Shown here piece after piece: positions 21,610-33,635 of a DNA stretch of 40,406 nucleotides (the first letter of the stretch is position 1; each line of letters begins with the position of its first letter). Made by a program: the position numbers and the translations under genes. The DNA is taken from positions 1-40,406 of the forward strand of contig JAPOKK010000005.1 in the NCBI GenBank assembly GCA_029977665.1, given 5' to 3'. The DNA comes from Pseudomonadota bacterium. Its GTDB lineage: Bacteria; Pseudomonadota; Gammaproteobacteria; Ga0077536. The notes beneath the pieces were generated by a model, which searched no databases, had not been told where the DNA came from, and saw nothing but the letters and a program-made list of their open reading frames with translations.

Positions 21610-22338
21610 ATGAAGCATCCCGAGGGCCGGCCGTTCCCGGCCGACGCCCAGCTCACGCTGGATCTTTTCAGCGCCACGCGCCACGAGTTCGCCGACTACG
21701 TTGCCGGCCCGCAGGCGGCGGCGCTCGCCGCACTGCAAAGCTGGAGTGCCGGCGCCGGGCCGCCGGTGATCTACCTGTGGGGTGCGCCGGCGAGCGGCAA
21801 GTCACACCTGCTGCAGGCGGCGATCCGCGCCGCGTCCGAGCAGGGTGCCCGCGCGATGTACCTGCCGTTGGCGGAGCTGCGCGAGGCCGGGCCCGCGATC
21901 CTCGACGGTCTCGATACCCTCGAGGCGATCGCGCTCGACGATCTCGACGCCTGCGCGGGTGACGCGTCCTGGGAGCAGCGCCTGTTCCACCTCTACAACG
22001 CGCTGCAGGCGGCGGGGGGGCGTCTGCTGTGGAGCGGCGCGCGCGCGCCGGCCGGCTGCCCGATCGCGCTCGGCGACCTCGCTTCGCGTCTCGCCGCGAG
22101 CCTGGTGTTCCAGCTGCGCGAACTCGACGATGCCGACAAGGCGGCGGCGCTCGTCGCGCTTGCGCGCCAGCGCGGCCTCGAGCTGGGCGATACCGTGCTC
22201 GAATTCATCCTGCGCCGCGAACGCCGCGACATGGCGGCGCTGGTCGCGCTGCTCGACCGGCTGGACAGCGCGTCACTGCAGCAGCGCCGCGCGCTCACCG
22301 TGCCGTTCGTGCGCGAAGTCCTCGAGCGGCGCGGCTGA
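21610..22338 (+). CDS. hda: DnaA regulatory inactivator Hda
   Basis: AAA+ protein that, with the DNA-bound clamp, stimulates ATP hydrolysis by DnaA to prevent re-initiation. 242 residues. A clamp-binding motif QLTLDLF (about residues 15-21) lies near the N-terminus. Walker A is GAPASGKSH, followed by Walker B-like IALDDLDA and the sensor II-like region RRERRDMAALVALLDRLD. It lacks the DNA-binding domain of DnaA, which fits Hda. Its stop is 2 bases from the stop of the convergent wrbA-like gene. Confidence 0.92.
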   Translation: MKHPEGRPFPADAQLTLDLFSATRHEFADYVAGPQAAALAALQSWSAGAGPPVIYLWGAPASGKSHLLQAAIRAASEQGARAMYLPLAELREAGPAILDGLDTLEAIALDDLDACAGDASWEQRLFHLYNALQAAGGRLLWSGARAPAGCPIALGDLASRLAASLVFQLRELDDADKAAALVALARQRGLELGDTVLEFILRRERRDMAALVALLDRLDSASLQQRRALTVPFVREVLERRG

Positions 22339-22340
22339 GT

Positions 22341-23262
<922 letters not shown>

Positions 23263-23361
23263 GAACAGGGCTCCACGAGTCGATCGGGGATGGTGCAGCG
23301 GGCGCTATGGTAGCGCGCCGCTTGTCATGGCAGAGCATCCGCGCGGCGGCGGGCCGCTGGG

Positions 23362-24684
23362 ATGAGCCGCGGGCGCGACGGCGACACCGCGGTCGCCGAT
23401 GTCTTCGAGCGCGCGCGCCGGGCATTCGAGTTCGCGCGTTACCTGGCCGCGCGCTTCGAGCAGGATCGCTGCCTGCGCGCCGCCGCGTCGCTCGCCTACA
23501 CCTCGCTGCTGGCGCTCGTGCCGCTGCTCACGGTGGTCTTCATCACGCTGTCGGCCTTTCCGGCTTTCCAGGAGTGGCGCGAAGGCATCGAGCAGTTCGT
23601 GTTCCAGAATTTCGTGCCGGCGCTCGGCGACCAGGTCCGCGCCTACCTGCTCGATTTTGCCGACAAGGCGCGCGGCCTGCGCGCGGCCGGCATCATCGTG
23701 CTGCTGGCGACGGTGCTCGCGATGATGTCGACCATCGAATCGACGTTCAACGTCATCTGGGGCGTGCAGCGCCGCCGCCCGATGATGACCCGCTTTCTCG
23801 TCTACTGGGCGGTGCTGACCCTCGGCCCGGTGCTGATCGGCGCCGGCATGGTAGCGACGTCCTACGTCGTCTCGCTGCCGTTGCTCGGCGGCGGCGGGGT
23901 CGCCGGCAGCCTGCGCACGACGCTCATCGCCTGGTCGCCATTGTTCGCGACGACGCTCGCCTTCGTGCTGTTCTTCAAACTGATTCCGTATCGGCCCGTA
24001 CCGATGCGGCACGCCGTCGTCGGCGGCATCGTCGCGAGCGTGCTGTTCGAGCTGGCCAAGCGCGGCTTCGCGCTCTACGTGACCCACTTTCCGGCCCAGC
24101 AGGCGATCTACGGGACGTTCGCGACGTTGCCAATCTTCCTGCTGTGGATTTACCTGTCCTGGGTGGTGGTGCTGCTCGGCGCCGAGATCACCCAGTGCCT
24201 GACCACCTTCCGCGTCAGCCGGCGACGCCACGCGCACGCGCTCGGCGACGACCCGATGTTCTGCGCCTACCGCGTGCTCTACCGCCTGTTCGAGGCGCAG
24301 CAGGCCGGGCAGTCCATGTCGGAGAAGGACCTGCTGCGCGCCGAACCCGATTTCGGTTACGCGGCCATCAACCGCGCGCTTGCCAAGCTCGACGAGGCCG
24401 GCTGGATCTGTCGCAACGACAACTTCCTGTGGATGGTGATGGGTGACCTGCATCGCCTCACGCTGCGCGACCTGCTGAGGATCGCGCCGAGCTTCGCCGC
24501 GGCGCGAAGCGTGTCGGTGCTGAACGCCGATCCGGCCGATGCGGGGCTGCGCACGGCGCTGGCCGAGCTCGACGCTTTCGCCGAGCGGCGTCTCGAGGTG
24601 GCGCTCGCCGACCTCTATCTCGACGCCACGCAGGCAGGCCCGCCGCAAGCGGTGCCGGCCACGGCACGGGACGGGGCCGCATGA
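23362..24684 (+). CDS. YihY/UPF0761 (BrkB-like) inner-membrane protein
   Basis: 440 residues. Six or so membrane segments fill about 35-290, with the family motifs [23 protein letters not shown] near the start, PQ-like [10 protein letters not shown], and [25 protein letters not shown]. The family was once called RNase BN in error; function is unknown. A C-terminal cytosolic extension (about 300-440) includes a winged-helix-like stretch ([22 protein letters not shown] region), seen in longer members. The last four bases overlap the acylphosphatase ATG. Confidence 0.88.
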   Translation: MSRGRDGDTAVADVFERARRAFEFARYLAARFEQDRCLRAAASLAYTSLLALVPLLTVVFITLSAFPAFQEWREGIEQFVFQNFVPALGDQVRAYLLDFADKARGLRAAGIIVLLATVLAMMSTIESTFNVIWGVQRRRPMMTRFLVYWAVLTLGPVLIGAGMVATSYVVSLPLLGGGGVAGSLRTTLIAWSPLFATTLAFVLFFKLIPYRPVPMRHAVVGGIVASVLFELAKRGFALYVTHFPAQQAIYGTFATLPIFLLWIYLSWVVVLLGAEITQCLTTFRVSRRRHAHALGDDPMFCAYRVLYRLFEAQQAGQSMSEKDLLRAEPDFGYAAINRALAKLDEAGWICRNDNFLWMVMGDLHRLTLRDLLRIAPSFAAARSVSVLNADPADAGLRTALAELDAFAERRLEVALADLYLDATQAGPPQAVPATARDGAA

Positions 24685-24965
24685 ACGAAACGGCGACGAC
24701 CGCCTGCCGGCGCTACCGCGTCAGTGGTCGCGTGCAGGGCGTGTTCTTCCGCGCCTCGGCGCGCGAGCAGGCGCGTGCCCTCGGGCTCAGCGGCTGGGTC
24801 GCGAACCGCGCCGACGGCAGCGTCGAGGCGGTCGCGAGCGGCAGCGCCGAGGCGCTCGCGGCATTCGCGAGCTGGCTCGCCGAAGGGCCGCCGCGCGCGC
24901 GGGTCAGCGCGGTGACCAGCGAGGTCTGCAGCGAGCAGACCGGGCCCGGCTTCGAGGTTCGCTGA
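24681..24965 (+). CDS. Acylphosphatase
   Basis: 94 residues, the typical size. Hydrolyses acyl phosphates such as carbamoyl or acetyl phosphate. The signature [18 protein letters not shown] contains the catalytic Arg, and [14 protein letters not shown] contains the catalytic Asn. The ATG overlaps the upstream stop (ATGA), so translation is coupled to the yihY-like gene. Confidence 0.94.
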   Translation: MNETATTACRRYRVSGRVQGVFFRASAREQARALGLSGWVANRADGSVEAVASGSAEALAAFASWLAEGPPRARVSAVTSEVCSEQTGPGFEVR

Positions 24966-24994
24966 GCGCCGCCGTGTGCGCGCCGTGACGCGGC

Positions 24995-26707
24995 TCAGGC
25001 CCGCCCGAGCTGTGCGCGCAGGAAGGCGATCGCCTCGCCGCGCGGAATCTCCTCGCTCTCGCTCGCGGTGCGCGCCTTGTACTCGAGGGTCCCGGCATCG
25101 AGACCGCGATCGCTGAGCACGAAACGGTGCGGTATGCCGACCAGGTCGAGATCGGCAAACATCACCCCGGGCCGCTCGCGGCCGTCGTGCAGCAGCACGT
25201 CGATGCCGGCATCCGCGAGCTCGGCGTAGAGCGCTTCCGCGGCCTCGCGCAGGCGCTCGGACTTGTGCATGTTGATCGGCGCGATGGCACATTCGAAGGG
25301 CGCTATCGAAGCCGGCCAGATGATGCCGCGCTCGTCGTGATTCTGCTCGATCGCCGCCGCGACGATGCGCGATACGCCGATGCCGTAGCAGCCCATCAGC
25401 ATGGTCACCGAGTTGCCGAGCTGGTCGAGCACGCGCGCCTTCATCGCCTCGCTGTACTTGGTGCCGAGCTGGAAGATGTGGCCGACCTCGATGCCGCGCT
25501 TGATGTCCAGCGTACCCTCGCCGGCGGGACTCGCTTCGCCGACCGTCGCGTTGCGCAGGTCCGCGGCGAGCGGCTCGGCGCCGTCGCGGCCCCAGTTGAC
25601 GCCGCGCAGGTGGAAGCCGGCCTCGTTCGCGCCGCAGACGAAATCGGCGAGCTGGGCGGCGGCATGGTCGACGACGACCGGGAACGGCAGCTCGAGCGGT
25701 CCCAGCGAACCCGGCCCGCAGCCGACCGCGGCAGCGATTTCCTCCGCCTTGGCGAAGCGCAGCGGCGTGGCGACGAGGGCGTGCGCGGCGGCCTTGACGG
25801 CGTTGAGTTCGTGGTCGCCGCGCAGCACGAGCGCGACCAGGCCACCGTCCGCGCCCGCGACGACGAGCGTCTTGACGCACTGCGCCGGGGTCACGCCGAG
25901 GAACCCCGAGACTTCCTCGATGCTGTGCTGCTTCGGCGTCGCGACCCGCTCGAGTTCGGCGGCCGGCGCCGGCCGTACGCCGGCCGGCGGCGGGCAGGGC
26001 ACCATTTCGACGTTGGCGGCGTAGTCGCCGCTCGAACTGAACGCGATGAGGTCCTCGCCGGAGTCGGCCAGCACGTGAAACTCGTGCGAGGTCGAGCCGC
26101 CGATGTTGCCGGTGTCGGCGAGCACCGCGCGGTAGCTCAGGCCGATGCGATCGAACATGCGCGAATAGGCGCGGTACATGTCCTGGTAGGTCGCTTCCAG
26201 GGAGTCCTGGTCGAGATGGAAGGAGTAGGCGTCCTTCATGAGGAATTCGCGCGCGCGCATGATGCCGAAGCGCGGGCGGATCTCGTCACGGAACTTGGTC
26301 TGGATCTGGTAGAAGTTGGCCGGCAGCTGCTTGTAGCTGCGCAGCTCGCCGCGGATCAGGTCGGTAATGATCTCCTCGTGCGTGGGTCCGAGGCAGAAGC
26401 CGCGCTGGTGGCGATCCTCGAAGCGCAGCAGTTCGGGCCCGTAGGCGTCCCAGCGGCCCGACTCGACCCACAGCTCGGCCGGTTGCACACCCGACATCAA
26501 CAATTCCTGCGCGCCGGCCCGGTTCATCTCCTCGCGCACGATGGCCTCGACCTTGCGCAGCACGCGCAGCCCGAGCGGTAGCCAGGTGTAGATGCCCGAG
26601 GCGAGCTGGCGGACCATGCCGGCACGCAGCATCAGCCGGTGACTGACGACCTCGGCGTCGGCCGGCGCTTCGCGGAGGGTGGGAACGAGCAGGTTGGAGA
26701 TTCTCAT
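24995..26707 (-). CDS. proS: Prolyl-tRNA synthetase
   Basis: Charges tRNA-Pro. 570 residues, normal for the bacterial type with an inserted editing domain. Class II motifs: motif 1 in the N-terminal catalytic part after [15 protein letters not shown]; motif 2 around [21 protein letters not shown]; motif 3 [14 protein letters not shown] near residue 450. The inserted YbaK-like editing domain covers about 240-380. The C-terminal anticodon-binding domain ends the protein. The ATG at 26707 fits the conserved N-terminus. Confidence 0.97.
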   Translation of the reverse strand: MRISNLLVPTLREAPADAEVVSHRLMLRAGMVRQLASGIYTWLPLGLRVLRKVEAIVREEMNRAGAQELLMSGVQPAELWVESGRWDAYGPELLRFEDRHQRGFCLGPTHEEIITDLIRGELRSYKQLPANFYQIQTKFRDEIRPRFGIMRAREFLMKDAYSFHLDQDSLEATYQDMYRAYSRMFDRIGLSYRAVLADTGNIGGSTSHEFHVLADSGEDLIAFSSSGDYAANVEMVPCPPPAGVRPAPAAELERVATPKQHSIEEVSGFLGVTPAQCVKTLVVAGADGGLVALVLRGDHELNAVKAAAHALVATPLRFAKAEEIAAAVGCGPGSLGPLELPFPVVVDHAAAQLADFVCGANEAGFHLRGVNWGRDGAEPLAADLRNATVGEASPAGEGTLDIKRGIEVGHIFQLGTKYSEAMKARVLDQLGNSVTMLMGCYGIGVSRIVAAAIEQNHDERGIIWPASIAPFECAIAPINMHKSERLREAAEALYAELADAGIDVLLHDGRERPGVMFADLDLVGIPHRFVLSDRGLDAGTLEYKARTASESEEIPRGEAIAFLRAQLGRA

Positions 26708-27107
26708 GGTCTGACGTGCGATCCGGAATGGGGCGGGAAGCGTGCGCGGCGCGGCCTGGCCCGTCGGCGTGCCGCGGCCGCGCGCGCGGCGCGAGCATTC
26801 TGGTCACATCGGCCGGGAGCTGCAAGCCGGCAACGGTCGCTGGCGGTTCGCGCGGCGCCGCGCCGGCACGGCCGGCCTGGACGTGCGTGCTCCCTTGACC
26901 GGTTCGGGGATTGACAGTAACGTGCCCGGTCCCCCGCGCGGTGGATGCGCGCAGGCGGCCACCCGCGACGGGCCGTCCGATTCGCACACACCTCAAAGGC
27001 ACGCGACAGGCGTCCGCTCGCACCCGGCTTCCGGCCAGGCAGGCTCTCAGGCGGCTGCGCTCGGGGCGTGCCCGCCGGGGCGGAAACCCTTATCAAAATG
27101 CTTAGTG
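26708..27107. other. Divergent intergenic region, proS / ilvB
   Basis: 400 bases without a gene I can support. A proS-directed sigma-70 candidate sits at 26797-26825. TTGACC (26895) and TTGACA (26911) are good -35-like boxes toward ilvB, but no convincing -10 follows either. I see no branched-amino-acid-rich leader peptide and no T-run attenuator before ilvB, and no tRNA or riboswitch I recognise. Confidence 0.5.
26797..26825 (-). promoter_or_regulatory. Candidate sigma-70 promoter of proS
   Basis: Minus-strand TTGCAG (26825-26820), a 17-base spacer and CAGAAT (26802-26797) match consensus in 3 and 4 of 6 positions with ideal spacing, 90 bases upstream of the proS ATG. Pattern evidence only. 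Confidence 0.35.
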
Positions 27108-28834
27108 GTGAGTGACGTGACTGAACGGCTGCGTGGTGCAGAAATCTTCGTTCGGGCACTGGCGGACGAAGGCGTCGAGTACGTCTTCGGCTATCCCGGC
27201 GGTGCCGTGCTGCATATCTACGACGAGATCTTCAAGCAGGACAAGGTCAAGCACATTCTCGTACGCCACGAGCAGGGCGCGACGCACGCGGCCGACGGCT
27301 ACGCGCGCGCGACCGGCAAGCCGGGCGTGGTCCTCGTCACCTCGGGACCGGGCGCGACCAACTGCGTCACCGGCATCGCCACCGCCTACATGGACTCGAT
27401 TCCGCTGGTAGTGTTCACCGGCCAGGTCGCGACCGCGCTGATCGGCAACGACGCCTTCCAGGAAGTCGACTGCATCGGTATCACGCGGCCGTGCGTGAAG
27501 CACAATTTCCTCGTCGAGCGCGTGGAAGATCTCGCCGAGACCGTGAAGAAGGCGTTCTACGTCGCTTCGACCGGCCGTCCCGGTCCGGTCGTGGTCGACA
27601 TCCCCAAGGACGTTACCGCCGAGGTGGCCGACTACCATTACCCGGAGAGCGTCGACATGCGCTCCTACCGGCCGACGGTGAAGGGGCACCCGGGACAGAT
27701 CAAGCGCGCCGCCCAGCTGATCCTCTCCGCGCGCAAGCCGATGATCTACACCGGCGGCGGCGTCGTGCTCGACAACGCCGCGCCGCAGCTGACCCGCTTC
27801 GCGCACCTGCTCGGCTACCCGGTCACGAACACGCTGATGGGGCTCGGCGCCTTCCCCGGCACCGATCCCCAGTTCGTCGGCATGCTCGGTATGCACGGCA
27901 CCTACGAAGCCAACATGGCGATGCACCATTGCGACGTGCTCGTCGCCATCGGCGCGCGCTTCGACGATCGCGTCACCGGCGACCTCGAGAAGTTCTGTCC
28001 CGAGGCCAAGATCGTCCACATCGACATCGACCCGGCGTCGATCTCGAAGAACGTGCCGGTCGACGTGCCGATCGTCGGCAGCGTGTCCAACGTGCTCGAC
28101 GATCTCATCGAGATCATCGAGGCCAGCGACCATCGGCCGACCGACCGTGCGAGCGACCCCTGGTGGCAGCAGATCGTCGAGTGGCGCAAGCTCGACTGCC
28201 TGCGCTACGACCGCGAGAGCGATCGCATCAAGCCGCAGGCCGTGATCCAGTCGCTCTATCGCGCCACCAACGGCGATGCCTACGTCACCTCCGACGTCGG
28301 CCAGCACCAGATGTGGGCGGCGCAGTTCTACCCGTTCGACCAGCCGCGCCGCTGGATCAACTCCGGCGGTCTCGGCACGATGGGCTTCGGCCTGCCGGCC
28401 GCGATCGGTGTGCAGCTCGCGTTCCCCGATGCGCAGGTCGCCTGCGTCACCGGCGAGGCGAGTTTCGTGATGTGCGTACAGGAGCTCTCCACCGCGCTGC
28501 AGTACGGGCTGCCGATCAAGATCGTGTCGTTGAACAACCGCTACATGGGCATGGTGCGCCAGTGGCAGGAGTTCTTCTACGACCGCCGCTACTCGCACTC
28601 CTACATGGACGCGTTGCCGGATTTCGTCAAGATGGCCGAGGCCTTCGGTCACGTCGGCATGCGCATCGAGAAGCCGGGCGACGTCGACGCCGCGTTCGCC
28701 GAGGCCTTCGCACTCAAGGACCGCCTCGTGCTGATGGATTTCATCACCGACCAGTCGGAGAACGTCTATCCCATGATCGCCGCCGGTAAGGGGCAGCACG
28801 AGATGCATCTCGCGCCCAACGATCGCGAGCTCGC

Positions 28835-28838
<4 letters not shown>
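27108..28838 (+). CDS. ilvB: Acetolactate synthase large (catalytic) subunit
   Basis: ThDP enzyme that condenses pyruvate with pyruvate or 2-oxobutyrate, the first common step to valine, leucine and isoleucine. 576 residues. The N-terminal ThDP-pyrimidine domain has the catalytic Glu in RHEQGATHAADGYAR; a central FAD-type domain follows; the C-terminal domain has the cofactor motif TGEASFVM with NNRYMGMVRQWQ. The start is uncertain: GTG codons at 27105, 27108 and 27117 are all in frame and none has a strong ribosome site; the frame stays open far upstream. It overlaps ilvN by ATGA. It could equally be named ilvI. Confidence 0.94.
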
Positions 28839-30452
<1,614 letters not shown>

Positions 30453-30459
30453 TCGGGAG

Positions 30460-30482
30460 CCGGCCCTTCGGCCCGTGGCCGG
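30460..30482 (+). terminator. GC hairpin after ilvC
   Basis: CCGGCC (30460-30465) pairs with GGCCGG (30477-30482) around an 11-base loop, 8 bases after the ilvC stop. It is followed by G residues rather than T, so it may be only an RNA stem. Confidence 0.25.
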
Positions 30483-30563
30483 GGGGACTGCGCCGGCCGG
30501 GAGACCGAATCCGAATGTCCGTCATTGCCTGGCGCACGGAGGCACCGCGCAGCGAGACCCCTG

Positions 30564-30584
30564 GGTGCGCGTCGGCTGCGCACC
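30564..30584. repeat. Inverted repeat before psd-like gene
   Basis: GGTGCGC and GCGCACC are exact 7-base arms with a 7-base loop, 37 bases before the ATG of the Psd-like gene. It could be a leader hairpin or chance in GC-rich DNA. Confidence 0.3.
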
Positions 30585-30620
30585 GCGAGTGGCGGGCGCC
30601 CGCGGCCGGGTAGCGGCAGG

Positions 30621-31316
30621 ATGCCGCGGGTTCCGTCGACCAAGCATCCGCCGATCGCGGCCGAGGGCCGCACGGTGTTCGTCGTCGCGCTCGCGCTCGC
30701 CGCGCTGGCCGTCGGCCTGTACGGTACGCCGGCGCTGCTCGTCGGCGTGCCGGTGGTCGCCGGCGTCGCGTGGTTCTATCGCGATCCGCACCGCGACTCG
30801 CCGTCGCTGCCGCTGGCGCTCGTCGCGCCTGCCGACGGCCAGGTGATCGCGGCCGGCGCCACCTTCGATCCCTGGTGCGGCCGCGATGCCGAGTGCGTCA
30901 CGGTGCGCATGGGGCTGTTCGACGTACACAGCCTGTTCAGTCCCATCGAAGGCAAGATCGTCGAGCAGTGGTCGCAGCCACGGCACCCGTCGCCGTGGCC
31001 GACCCAGCCGGAACCGCGCATCGCCTACCTGGTGCGTACCGACGAGGGCGACGAGGTCGTGCTCGAGATCGCACGCGGCACGCTGCGCGGTCCGCTGCAC
31101 GTCGCCTATCAGCCGGGCGAGCGCATCGGGCACGGCCGGCGCATCGGTTTCATTCCCTTCGGAGCCACGCTGACCGTCTACTGCGGCCAGCCGACGAGTA
31201 TCGAGACACAGAGCGGCAGCCGCGTCGTCGGTGCCTGCAGCGTGCTGATGACGCTCATCCACGAGCAGCCGGTGAGCGCGGTCAACCAGGCGGACGAGGC
31301 GAACGAGGCGGGTTGA
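30621..31316 (+). CDS. Phosphatidylserine decarboxylase-like protein lacking the pyruvoyl-forming Ser
   Basis: 231 residues, the size of short-form Psd. Two adjacent membrane segments (about 18-52, TVFVVALALAALAVGLYG) precede the WFYRDP motif, the PADGQVI Asp72 and FDVH His103, all as in the family. The C-terminal self-cleavage site, normally FGS, reads FGA (residues 180-182, codon GCC at 31164-31166), so the Ser that becomes the pyruvoyl group is missing. FDVH is also not followed by the usual Asn-Arg. Position between ilvC and pssA favours a Psd origin. It may be inactive, may do another job, or may cleave elsewhere; GS at 199-200 aligns outside the normal site. I chose the ATG at 30621; an upstream TTG adds no conserved sequence. 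Confidence 0.75.
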   Translation: MPRVPSTKHPPIAAEGRTVFVVALALAALAVGLYGTPALLVGVPVVAGVAWFYRDPHRDSPSLPLALVAPADGQVIAAGATFDPWCGRDAECVTVRMGLFDVHSLFSPIEGKIVEQWSQPRHPSPWPTQPEPRIAYLVRTDEGDEVVLEIARGTLRGPLHVAYQPGERIGHGRRIGFIPFGATLTVYCGQPTSIETQSGSRVVGACSVLMTLIHEQPVSAVNQADEANEAG

Positions 31317-31330
31317 GGCCCGCGCGCGGC

Positions 31331-31358
31331 TTGCACGCCATGCTGCGCGCAGTACCAT
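31331..31358 (+). promoter_or_regulatory. Candidate promoter before pssA
   Basis: TTGCAC (31331-31336), 16 bases, TACCAT (31353-31358): 3 and 4 of 6 matches to sigma-70 boxes in the 149-base gap before pssA. Weak. Confidence 0.25.
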
Positions 31359-31454
31359 AGTCAGGCCCTGCACGCGACGCGGCAGCGCGCGTCGGCCCGG
31401 CATCGACTGCGCACTTTGCACCGCCATCCGTCGCAGTGACCACGTTCAAGCGCG

Positions 31455-31460
31455 AGGAGG
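31455..31460 (+). promoter_or_regulatory. Ribosome binding site that sets the pssA start
   Basis: AGGAGG, a perfect match, lies 5 bases before the ATG at 31466. It argues for that start over the in-frame GTG at 31436. Confidence 0.75.
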
Positions 31461-31465
31461 CGTTC

Positions 31466-32278
31466 ATGCGAGTCGTGCATTCCGAAACGCGGGGCGAACC
31501 GCGCAAGACCGCTGCCGTGGGCACGCCACGCCGCCGCGCCGGTATCTACCTGCTGCCCAACCTGTTCACGACGGGCGCACTGTTCGCCGGCTTCTACGGC
31601 ATCGTCGCGGCGATCAACGATCGCTTCGAGGCTGCCGCCGTGGCGATCTTCGTCGCCATGGTGCTCGACGGCATGGACGGCCGCATTGCGCGCATGACCA
31701 ACACGCAGAGCGATTTCGGCGCCCAGTACGACAGTCTCGCCGACATGGTCTCCTTCGGTCTGGCGCCGGCGCTGGTCGTCTACGAGTGGTCGCTGCAGGG
31801 GCTGGGCAAGCTGGGCTGGCTGGCGGCGTTCGTCTACACCGCCGGGGCCGCGCTGCGCCTGGCGCGTTTCAATACCCAGGTCGGTAATGCCGACAAGCGC
31901 TATTTCCAGGGCTTGCCGAGCCCGTCCGCCGCCGCCCTGGTCGCGGCGATGGTCTGGGTCGGGCATCATTTCGAACTCGAAGACGGCCTGTTGCTGCTCA
32001 CGGCGAACCTGCTGGTCACGGTTGCCGCGGCGCTGCTGATGGTCAGCAACGTGCGCTATTACAGCTTCAAGGATCTCGACCTGCGCGGGCGCGTGCCGTT
32101 CGTCACGGTGCTCGCCGTGGTGCTGGTCTTCGTGCTCATCTCGCTGGAACCGGCCAGCGTGCTGCTCGTGATGTTCGGCTCCTACGCCGTCTCGGGCATC
32201 GTCCAGACCTGGTGGCAGCGCCGCCGGCGCAAGGCCGAGCGGCGCGAGGCGCGGGCGGCGACCAGCGACGAAGGCTGA
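31466..32278 (+). CDS. pssA: CDP-diacylglycerol-serine O-phosphatidyltransferase (type II)
   Basis: Makes phosphatidylserine from CDP-diacylglycerol and serine in the inner membrane. 270 residues. The CDP-alcohol phosphotransferase motif is complete: DGMDGRIAR at its front and FGAQYDSLADM at its back, giving the D-G-x2-A-R and G-x3-D-x3-D metal and substrate site. About seven to eight membrane helices span residues 25-245; a basic tail follows. It lies after the Psd-like gene, an order seen with ilv genes in other proteobacteria. A UDG gene starts 13 bases downstream. Confidence 0.93.
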   Translation: MRVVHSETRGEPRKTAAVGTPRRRAGIYLLPNLFTTGALFAGFYGIVAAINDRFEAAAVAIFVAMVLDGMDGRIARMTNTQSDFGAQYDSLADMVSFGLAPALVVYEWSLQGLGKLGWLAAFVYTAGAALRLARFNTQVGNADKRYFQGLPSPSAAALVAAMVWVGHHFELEDGLLLLTANLLVTVAAALLMVSNVRYYSFKDLDLRGRVPFVTVLAVVLVFVLISLEPASVLLVMFGSYAVSGIVQTWWQRRRRKAERREARAATSDEG

Positions 32279-32290
32279 GCGCAGGGCATC

Positions 32291-33025
32291 GTGAGCAAAG
32301 CGATGGAGCCGGTCCTCGATGCGCGCCGTCACGCCATGCTCGAAGCGATGGGCATCGACGTGTGGGTACGCCGCGATGCCGTCGATGCCGGGGATGGCGC
32401 CATCGCCCCGGTGGTGGGCCCGGTGCCGCGGGGCATGCCGGCTTCGGGCGGCGACGCCGTGGCTGAACTCGCCGCGCTGGCGCAGGAGGTTGCTGCCTGT
32501 ACCGCCTGCCCGCTGGCCGAAACGCGCACGCAGACAGTCTTCGGCGTAGGTGCCGCCACGGCGCGCTGCCTGGTCATCGGCGAGGCGCCGGGCGCCGAGG
32601 AGGATCGCCGCGGTGAACCCTTCGTCGGCCGTGCCGGGCAGCTGCTCAACGCCATGCTGGCGGCCATCGGGCTGGCCCGCGAGAGCGTCTACATCGCCAA
32701 CATCCTCAAGTGCCGGCCGCCCAACAACCGCGACCCGCAGCCGGCGGAAGTCGCCGCCTGCAGCGGCTTCCTGCGTCGCCAGATCGCGCTCGTCGCGCCG
32801 CGCGTGATCCTGGCCGTCGGGCGTATCGCGGCGCAGAACCTGCTCGGCGTGGAGACGCCGATCGGACGCATGCGCGGCCAGGACTACGTCTATGCCGGGA
32901 CCGACATTCCGGTCGTCGTCACCTATCACCCGGCCTACCTGCTGCGATCCCCCGGCGAGAAGCGCAAGGCGTGGACGGATCTGCAGCGCGCGAAACGCCT
33001 GCTCGACGCGGCGGGGGACGCATGA
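32291..33025 (+). CDS. Uracil-DNA glycosylase, family 4 (iron-sulfur)
   Basis: Removes uracil from DNA. 244 residues. An N-terminal extension of about 55 residues precedes the domain. The four cluster cysteines are seen at 70, 73 (CTACPL), 141 ([11 protein letters not shown]) and 157 (AACSGF), fitting a [4Fe-4S] site. Motif 1 is [17 protein letters not shown] and motif 2 is HPAYLLRSP with His213. The GTG at 32291 is used as start. It overlaps rimI by ATGA. Confidence 0.93.
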   Translation: MSKAMEPVLDARRHAMLEAMGIDVWVRRDAVDAGDGAIAPVVGPVPRGMPASGGDAVAELAALAQEVAACTACPLAETRTQTVFGVGAATARCLVIGEAPGAEEDRRGEPFVGRAGQLLNAMLAAIGLARESVYIANILKCRPPNNRDPQPAEVAACSGFLRRQIALVAPRVILAVGRIAAQNLLGVETPIGRMRGQDYVYAGTDIPVVVTYHPAYLLRSPGEKRKAWTDLQRAKRLLDAAGDA

Positions 33026-33510
33026 GCGCCGTGCTGCGTCCGGACGCGCTCAACATCCGTCCGATGGGCGACGACGATATCGCCGGGGTACTCGAAATCG
33101 AGAACCGCTCCTACGATTTCCCGTGGTCGGCGACGATATTCTCCGACTGCCTGCGCGTCGGTTATTGCTGCTGGGTGCTCGACACCGGCGAGCGCCTGGC
33201 CGGTTACGGCATCATGTCGGTGGCGGCGGGTGAGAGTCACATTCTGAACATCTGCATCGACCCGGCAGCGCGCGGCCAGGGGTATGCGCGAGCGCTCATG
33301 CAGCACTTGCTGGAAACCGCCTGCAGCCATGGCGCACGCGTCGCATTTCTCGAAGTGCGTCCATCGAACGACGTGGCACGCGGGCTCTACGCTACGCTCG
33401 GTTTCAAGCACGTCGGCACGCGCCACGACTACTACCCGGCGGTCGACGGCCGCGAGGACGCCTACGTGCTCAGCATGCCGCTCGAGCCGCGTACGGAACG
33501 CTGCGAATGA
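33022..33510 (+). CDS. rimI: Ribosomal protein S18-alanine N-acetyltransferase
   Basis: GNAT-family acetyltransferase that acetylates the N-terminal Ala of ribosomal protein S18. 162 residues. Key parts: IENRSYDFPWSATIFSDCLR near the start, the acetyl-CoA loop ARGQGYARALMQHL, and the C-terminal YYPAVDGREDAYVLSMPL pattern typical of RimI. Its ATG overlaps the UDG stop. Confidence 0.93.
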   Translation: MSAVLRPDALNIRPMGDDDIAGVLEIENRSYDFPWSATIFSDCLRVGYCCWVLDTGERLAGYGIMSVAAGESHILNICIDPAARGQGYARALMQHLLETACSHGARVAFLEVRPSNDVARGLYATLGFKHVGTRHDYYPAVDGREDAYVLSMPLEPRTERCE

Positions 33511-33571
33511 GGTGAGCACGACGCCGCCGCGTGGCGCGGCACGGGCGCGTGACGTTGCGCGCCTGGCGAAG

Positions 33572-33604
33572 TTGAACGCACGCGCGTTACCGGCTAGCCT
33601 AGCC
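33572..33604 (+). promoter_or_regulatory. Candidate promoter with CTAG palindrome upstream of pagL-like gene
   Basis: TTGAAC (33572-33577), a 17-base spacer and TAGCCT (33595-33600) form a weak sigma-70 pattern. The -10 part is overlapped by the perfect palindrome GGCTAG-C-CTAGCC (33592-33604), whose 13-base symmetry and position suit an operator. It lies 31 bases before the ATG. Confidence 0.4.
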
Positions 33605-33635
33605 GCCCTGTGCAACCACCCGGTAGTACCCGCTC

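Noticed and set aside
28452-28475. ThDP motif GEAS instead of GDGS in acetolactate synthase
   Set aside because: Glu in place of Asp at this site is, as far as I recall, also found in pseudomonad and betaproteobacterial enzymes (GEGS), so it is not a sign of inactivation.
27102-28808. 568-residue ORF antisense to ilvB
   Set aside because: Shadow of the conserved acetolactate synthase gene; no ribosome site or recognisable motif.
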